Shown one piece after another: positions 25,455 through 29,972 of a stretch of DNA of 29,972 bases. Below the pieces are notes generated by a model that made no database searches, was not told the origin of the DNA, and saw only the letters and a list, made by a program, of their open reading frames with translations. The first letter of the stretch is position 1. Each line of letters starts with the position of its first letter. Source of the DNA: Chloroflexota bacterium (GTDB taxonomy: Bacteria > Chloroflexota > Anaerolineae > Anaerolineales > UBA11579). The stretch covers positions 1 through 29,972 of the forward strand of contig QKGK01000376.1 of assembly GCA_003250455.1 (NCBI GenBank), in the 5' to 3' direction. A program made the position numbers and the translations under genes.

Positions 25455-27353
25455 TTAGATTTGCTCCTTGCGGGTCAGCCCTAACCAAATTTTAGAAAGT
25501 GTTCCCCGGTGATAGACCATCCACTCTGCTGTGATCAGGGTTAATGCGAGGAAAGCGATAGGCCGCCAAAAAACACGTTTTGCCTGATTAATGGTGAGCT
25601 CCTGAGAATTGTTTTCGATCCCGGAAAGGTCCAATTGCCCGAGGGGTTTGATATCCGATTCTTCTGCTGAGAAAAAATTAACTGCCACACGTGCATTGGC
25701 GTTTTCCCCCCACTGGATTTGGTAGATGCCCGGGAAGGAATTTTCAAGCAGGACCAAGCCATTTTCGCCAGGAATTTCACGGGAAGTTGATCCATTTGGT
25801 GCAGTGATTTCAACCTCGGTGGTTCCCAATGGCGGGGTAAATGCCAGGGTGGAGAACGATATCCCTTCAAGGTCACTATTGATCGGGCTGGGCGCCAGCC
25901 AATTGGTCAGATTGGCGATCAATAGCGGGAAAGCAACCTGCAGAGGGAGATCGGAATGCTGAAGTTGAAAACTAAGCACGGCAATTTTTTGCCCCTGGGT
26001 GGTGCCATAAAAGAGCAGGGGAATTGGCTCTAAGGATGTATCTCCGCTGACAGCCATTTTTGCCCAATTGGGTAAAGGGATGGAGGCGGCGTCCAGAATG
26101 CTAACCCCATTAATTGCGATTCCTGCGAGCAGGGTGTCGTTGGGATCGGTTTTGCGCGGGATGGGCTGATCAACCGTGCTGGTAATTGAAAAGAATGGCG
26201 TGCTGGAGGTTGGCGCTATAAACAGGATGCTGGTATCCGGCAATTGATCTTCTGTTGGGGTGAACTGGTCGAATACAAACAGGTCTGGGGCCTCAGCTTC
26301 AGTATCCTGTGGAAATTCCGTTGGATTGAGGACTGTGAGGGCAACATTGGGCAAAAGACCGAATGCCGATTCCAAAAAGCGGTTGCCTGTTGTGACAAGT
26401 AAAATATTGATCAGGTCGAGATTTTGGGGGACGGCCCAAGCAGTATCATCCAACGCGAGAAAATCTTCGCCAGAAAGATAGGCGTAAATGGTTTGGGCAT
26501 CTGCGGGAATGCTCTCTGCGAAATATGCTTCCTGCGCATAGCCATTAATGTCTAAAGTTGCCGCATCAAAGAGCGCGTCATCAACGTAAATTTCCAGCCG
26601 TCTTTCAGTATTCTCACTACTGAAGTTGGATACCTGGACAAATAAGGTGCTGTTATCACCGCTGGGATTTTGCTCCAGTTGAATATTGCTGATCCCCTGG
26701 TTGGTTCCCTCGAACCCGATGGGGTAGTAATAGAGGTCCCCGTTCAAATTCAATCTTTCCGGGAAATCGTTCCTCCCATCGGAGAAGATATAAATATCGG
26801 TGTTGGGCTGGCGCAAGGTGATGGCCGCGGTAAGCTGCAGTGCAGTGGATATATCGCTGGTTCCTGCCCCCTGCTGAATGCCATTGATGGCTTGCTGCAC
26901 CTGGCGTCGGTCCTGGCTGGCCGAGACTAAAATCTCTGTTTGGGCCCCGGCTTCTATCAGTGTGATGCGGGTATCTTCCGGTGCCTGTTCGACAAAGCTG
27001 CGGGCTTGCATCTTGGCGGCTTCAAGCCGGGTGGGTTCTGCATCGGTAGCAGACATGCTGGCGGAATTGTCGAGGATTAAGATCATCGCATCTCCGCCTG
27101 CACCTTCGGCAAGCGTGAAGGGTTCTGCCAACGCAAAAATCAGGGCGGCGAGAAAAAGCAACTGCAGAATCATGATCAGGTTGCGGCGGAGTTTTTGCCA
27201 GGGGGCGTTGGCTTCCACATCACGCACCAACTGTCTCCATAAAAAGGTGCTGGAGACCTTTTGTGTCTGCCTGCGTAATTTAAGCAGATACATAATCACA
27301 ATGACAGGTAACAGTAGCGAGAGGAAGAAGGCAGCCGGGGATAAGAAGTTCAT
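25455..27353 (-). CDS. BatA-type membrane protein with VWA domain
   Basis: A 632-residue protein starting with the BatA N-terminal domain (MNFLSPAAFFLSLLLPVIVI, two membrane segments at about 5-25 and 58-78, with FLWRQLVRD between), then a VWA domain with MIDAS DNSAS (Asp95), GTSDISTALQ and IYIFSDGR. The long C-terminal part is beta-rich and ends in a hydrophobic segment (VFWRPIAFLALTLITAEWMVYH). I take ATG 27353, because the conserved BatA sequence begins there; the frame is open for 66 more codons, but these overlap the DUF58 gene and look non-coding. The gap to the DUF58 stop is 10 bases, to the next VWA gene 1 base, so all are one operon. Confidence 0.88.
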   Translation of the reverse strand: MNFLSPAAFFLSLLLPVIVIMYLLKLRRQTQKVSSTFLWRQLVRDVEANAPWQKLRRNLIMILQLLFLAALIFALAEPFTLAEGAGGDAMILILDNSASMSATDAEPTRLEAAKMQARSFVEQAPEDTRITLIEAGAQTEILVSASQDRRQVQQAINGIQQGAGTSDISTALQLTAAITLRQPNTDIYIFSDGRNDFPERLNLNGDLYYYPIGFEGTNQGISNIQLEQNPSGDNSTLFVQVSNFSSENTERRLEIYVDDALFDAATLDINGYAQEAYFAESIPADAQTIYAYLSGEDFLALDDTAWAVPQNLDLINILLVTTGNRFLESAFGLLPNVALTVLNPTEFPQDTEAEAPDLFVFDQFTPTEDQLPDTSILFIAPTSSTPFFSITSTVDQPIPRKTDPNDTLLAGIAINGVSILDAASIPLPNWAKMAVSGDTSLEPIPLLFYGTTQGQKIAVLSFQLQHSDLPLQVAFPLLIANLTNWLAPSPINSDLEGISFSTLAFTPPLGTTEVEITAPNGSTSREIPGENGLVLLENSFPGIYQIQWGENANARVAVNFFSAEESDIKPLGQLDLSGIENNSQELTINQAKRVFWRPIAFLALTLITAEWMVYHRGTLSKIWLGLTRKEQI

Positions 27354-27363
27354 GGTAGGGAAC

Positions 27364-28263
27364 TCATTTGAGCACGCTCTGGCGGCGTAAAAGGTTGAAG
27401 AGCAATTCCTGAAGTGGGATTGAAGTGTCCAGGGGTATATAGCGGATCTCCCGCCTGGTGCAAAATTGGTCCAGTTCGGTCTGCCAATTGACAAGATTCT
27501 CTTTGTAGCGGTGGAGCAGATCAAAATCTGCAGTGATCTCAACCTCGGCATTGGATTCCGAATCCAGCAGTTTTAGGTCACCGGAAAAGTCGGGATTGAG
27601 TTCCTCGGGAGAGAGAATGTGCAGAACGGTGATCTCATATTTACCTGATGCCAGAAGGGAGAGGGCTTGCTTCCAGGTAGGGTCATAGAGGTCGGAGATC
27701 AGGACCAGGGGACCGGGCTGTGGAGCGGTTCCGCGGTATTTGGTGACGCTTTGCAGCAGGCTGACTTCTCCTCCGGCCTTAAGATTTTCCAGAAAGTTAA
27801 ATAGGCTGAATGTCTGGCGTTTGCCGCGGGTAGGGGCAAGGCTGCCGTTTTTGTTGGCCGTGCCAATGCCGGTAACCGTCAGGCGGTCCAGGCCAACCAG
27901 GGCGATGTATCCAAGCGCGGCTGCTGTTTTTAGGGCATATTCATGTTTGTTTGGTGTACCCCAGTCCATCGAGGAGGAAGAATCAATTAAGAGGTGGACG
28001 GTGATATCTTCTTCCTCAACAAACAGCTTGATGAAGAATTTCTCCAGCCGGGCAAAGGCATTCCAGTCAATCCGCCGAAAATCATCCCCGAGCGCGTACG
28101 GGCGAAAATCCGAAAATTCCACCGATTGCCCCCTTTTGGGGCTGCGGCGTTCACCTTGCATCTGCCCGGCAAGTGTCTGGCGCGATAAGATGGCAAGCCG
28201 CTCCAATTGGGCGAGAAATTTGCTGTCAAACAGCGGGGATCTTGCAGATGATCTTTGTTCCAT
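27364..28263 (-). CDS. DUF58 domain protein of the MoxR cluster
   Basis: A 299-residue soluble DUF58 protein, a family almost always next to MoxR ATPases. The signature VEFSDFRPYALGDDFRRIDWNAFARLEKFFIKLFVEEED (about 48-86) is clear, followed by a VWA-like fold with MIDAS LLIDSSSSMD (Asp94). The N-terminal LFDSKFLAQLERLAIL is typical of family members. No membrane segment is seen. The start lacks a strong ribosome binding site and lies 6 bases after the MoxR stop, so translation may rely on the upstream gene. It is presumably the adaptor between MoxR and the membrane VWA proteins. Confidence 0.92.
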   Translation of the reverse strand: MEQRSSARSPLFDSKFLAQLERLAILSRQTLAGQMQGERRSPKRGQSVEFSDFRPYALGDDFRRIDWNAFARLEKFFIKLFVEEEDITVHLLIDSSSSMDWGTPNKHEYALKTAAALGYIALVGLDRLTVTGIGTANKNGSLAPTRGKRQTFSLFNFLENLKAGGEVSLLQSVTKYRGTAPQPGPLVLISDLYDPTWKQALSLLASGKYEITVLHILSPEELNPDFSGDLKLLDSESNAEVEITADFDLLHRYKENLVNWQTELDQFCTRREIRYIPLDTSIPLQELLFNLLRRQSVLK

Positions 28264-28269
28264 TAGTGA

Positions 28270-29265
28270 TTAGAGCGGTTCAGGCTGTACCATTTCAAGC
28301 AGATTGGTAATTATTTCATCGCTGGAGATACCTTCTGCCTGCGCCTCAAAGTTGAGCAGCAAACGGTGTCGCAAGGCAGGTATGGCGGCATTGCGAATAT
28401 CATCAAAAGCGACATTGTATCTTCCATCGAGCAAGGCGTAGATCTTTCCCCCAAGGATCATGGCCTGCATCCCGCGCGGGCTGCCTCCGACATGCACGAA
28501 TTCTTTTACAATTCCAAGCGCATCTGCTCCATCCGGGTGGGTGGAGCGAAGGAGTTTGGCCGCATATTCAGTAACGTGGGGCGCAATGGGGACTCCCCTG
28601 GCGAGCTGCTGCATGTGGAGGATGGTGGCTTCATCGGCTGCTTTTTCGGCATGTGGATTTTCCACGTCGGTGGTGCGGTCAGCGATTTCAACCAGCTCCT
28701 GGACAGTAGGGAAGGCAACATCAATTTTGAACAGGAATCGGTCGAGCTGCGCTTCCGGTAAGGGGTAAGTCCCTTCCATTTCCAGGGGGTTTTGGGTGGC
28801 GAGGACAAAAAAAGGCTCAGGCAGGCGGTGCGTGGTTTTGGAGACGGTAACGCTGTGTTCCTGCATGGCCTCCAGCATGGCAGATTGGGTTTTTGGTGTA
28901 GCGCGGTTGATCTCGTCCGCGAGGACAAGGTTGGCAAAGATGGGACCTGGCTCAAACCTGAATTCCCGGCGTCCTTCATCGTTTTCCACAATCAGATTGG
29001 TCCCGACAATGTCGGCGGGCATCAGATCCGGAGTGAATTGAATGCGGGAGAATTTGCAGTCAATGGCTTCCGCCAAGGTGCGGATCAACATGGTCTTGCC
29101 GAGACCGGGCACGCCTTCCAACAGGGCGTTGCCTTTTGCCAGCAGCGTGACCAGCGTATTGCGGATCAGCTCTTTTTGGCCGACAATCACCTTGCCGACT
29201 TCCAATTCAATTTGTGCAGCAATCTGGCGGAAGTCTTCCGCTGACATTTTAGTTTCATCATTCAT
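28270..29265 (-). CDS. MoxR-family AAA+ ATPase
   Basis: A 331-residue AAA+ ATPase of the MoxR family, which acts as a chaperone or metal-insertion motor with VWA-domain partners. Walker A is GVPGLGKT (51-58), Walker B LVLADEINRATPKTQ, sensor 1 FVLATQNPLEMEGTYPLPEAQLDRF with the arginine finger region, and the family's FTPDLMPADIVGTN is present. Normal length. GGAG lies about 8 bases before ATG. It is 20 bases after the partial gene and 4 bases before the DUF58 stop-start junction, so it is central in the operon. The client is unknown. Confidence 0.94.
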   Translation of the reverse strand: MNDETKMSAEDFRQIAAQIELEVGKVIVGQKELIRNTLVTLLAKGNALLEGVPGLGKTMLIRTLAEAIDCKFSRIQFTPDLMPADIVGTNLIVENDEGRREFRFEPGPIFANLVLADEINRATPKTQSAMLEAMQEHSVTVSKTTHRLPEPFFVLATQNPLEMEGTYPLPEAQLDRFLFKIDVAFPTVQELVEIADRTTDVENPHAEKAADEATILHMQQLARGVPIAPHVTEYAAKLLRSTHPDGADALGIVKEFVHVGGSPRGMQAMILGGKIYALLDGRYNVAFDDIRNAAIPALRHRLLLNFEAQAEGISSDEIITNLLEMVQPEPL

Positions 29266-29285
29266 TTGACTGCTCCATTCTGGAT

Positions 29286-29972
29286 TTATGGTTCCAATTG
29301 AGAGAAATATTGCAGGATATAGGTTTTCAGGCTGGGGGGGATGTAGCTTTCCTCTATAGTTTGATAAGCAGTATCCTGGTAGTTTTGGAAGACATCCTGG
29401 TAAGGGACTGATGAGCCTGTATTTGCACCTGGCAAGGGCTGGTCTTGTTCGTTCACCTGGGACTGCCCCTGGCCGGTATCCTGCCCGGAAATGGAAAGCG
29501 GATCGTTTTCCCCTTGAAGACGTTCCCAGGGGGCAAAAATCTGGTCTTCCAGCGTGCCTGCCTGTCCGGTGGTGTCTGTACCCTGCGGGCTGCCTGCCTG
29601 TCCGCTCCCTGTGGAAGGGGGAAGGCTGTTGGCATTCGATCCGCCGCCGCTTCCTGCCTGGGAGCCTTGACCCTGACCTTGTCCCTGGCCCTGACTCTGC
29701 CCTTGCCCCTGTGATGGGTTTTGTCCCTGACCAGCATTTTGTCCCTGGCCGGGATTTTGCCCTTGTCCGGCTTGATCTCCACTTTGACCCTGGGCTGTTT
29801 GCCCGGAATTCCCGGATTGAGAGAGCGCCTGCCGGCTTTGTTGAAGTTGAGACAGGGCAGATTCGAGGCTTTGCTGATCGGAAAGTTCCGACTGACTTTC
29901 ATTCATTGCCTGCTGTACCTGGTCGCTGGCTTGCTGGGCTGCCGCGGTTGAACCAGACGCGGCCGCCTGGCT
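29286..29972 (-). CDS. Gly/Gln-rich protein of the MoxR cluster, N-terminus beyond the window
   Basis: The C-terminal part (at least 228 residues) of a larger protein whose reading frame stays open to the window edge; an ATG at 29906 is internal in my view, because the upstream codons (SQAAASGSTAAAQQASDQVQQA) have the same Ala/Gln-rich helical style. It consists of an Ala/Gln/Ser helical stretch, a disordered Gly-Gln-Asn repeat block, a linker and a conserved-looking end (VPYQDVFQNYQDTAYQTIEE ... PSLKTYILQYFSQLEP) that resembles the C-terminus of large membrane proteins encoded upstream of MoxR in related operons. The stop is 20 bases before the MoxR ATG. Function unknown. Confidence 0.75.
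   Translation of the reverse strand, partial: SQAAASGSTAAAQQASDQVQQAMNESQSELSDQQSLESALSQLQQSRQALSQSGNSGQTAQGQSGDQAGQGQNPGQGQNAGQGQNPSQGQGQSQGQGQGQGQGSQAGSGGGSNANSLPPSTGSGQAGSPQGTDTTGQAGTLEDQIFAPWERLQGENDPLSISGQDTGQGQSQVNEQDQPLPGANTGSSVPYQDVFQNYQDTAYQTIEESYIPPSLKTYILQYFSQLEP
29637..29789 (-). repeat. Imperfect Gly-Gln-(Gln/Asn) codon repeat
   Basis: About 50 residues of the partial protein consist of variants of G-Q-G-Q-N/P-G-Q, most regularly in QGQGQSQGQGQGQGQG. At DNA level the units are C-rich hexamers such as CCCTGA, CCTTGT and CCCTGG on the plus strand, diverged enough to indicate an old repeat with selection for the protein composition. Length is likely to vary between strains by slippage. 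Confidence 0.8.

Noticed and set aside
27354..27551. 66-codon upstream extension of the BatA/VWA gene.
   Set aside because: It overlaps the DUF58 coding region in another frame, and the conserved BatA N-terminus begins exactly at ATG 27353.
29637..29789. Possible CRISPR or tandem-repeat array at the window end.
   Set aside because: The units are hexamer-like and in frame with a Gly-Gln-rich protein; there are no spacers or constant repeats of CRISPR length.

Overview
The window looks like chromosomal core DNA of a non-phototrophic bacterium of the phylum Chloroflexota, most likely class Anaerolineae. That placement is inferred from the gene families (a domain-split glutamate synthase, a ChlI-type AAA ATPase without its chelatase partners, the coiled-coil/SPFH pair, a MoxR/DUF58/VWA cluster) and was not tested by phylogeny. 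Twenty-six protein genes are densely packed in short operons with many 1-8 base start/stop overlaps. I see no rRNA, tRNA, CRISPR array, insertion sequence, prophage or clear sign of recent transfer.

Layout. 1-3602 (minus): the succinyl-CoA ligase operon sucC-sucD, with its own promoter and terminator, and upstream of it scpB followed by an RluB-type pseudouridine synthase. 3644-6689 (plus): a secreted lipoprotein (DUF348 + G5 + beta-propeller), UDP-glucuronate decarboxylase and a GtrA membrane protein, a set that suggests cell-surface glycan work. 6766-9441 (plus): a small protein of unknown function, a hotdog acyl-CoA thioesterase, a ChlI-like AAA ATPase and the RsmD rRNA methyltransferase. 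9490-11420 (minus): a class II aldolase-like enzyme and a Nudix hydrolase. 11583-13183 (plus): a coiled-coil protein and an SPFH-domain protein ending in an excisionase-type helix-turn-helix, closed by a strong terminator. 13280-16701 (plus): two different MFS transporters and a PlsC-type acyltransferase. 16770-22112 (minus): a three-gene glutamate synthase-like operon, preceded by a consensus promoter and a leader of about 370 nt with two intrinsic-terminator-like hairpins. 22553-29972 (minus): a MoxR ATPase cluster with a DUF58 protein, two membrane-anchored VWA proteins and, at its upstream end, a Gly/Gln-rich protein cut by the window edge.

How the genes fit together. sucCD makes ATP or GTP from succinyl-CoA. 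The glutamate synthase operon carries amidotransferase, GXGXG and FMN/Fe-S domains on separate chains, plus a second synthase-domain paralogue in which the iron-sulfur cysteines sit near the N-terminus instead of the C-terminus; no NADPH-oxidising GltD is present, so the electron donor is open. The MoxR/VWA cluster is probably a chaperone/assembly or envelope-stress system working at the membrane.

The best candidates for something undescribed are the structured, terminator-bearing leader of the glutamate synthase operon (22113-22480), the paralogous cysteine-relocated synthase subunit behind it, and the SPFH-helix-turn-helix fusion with its coiled-coil partner.
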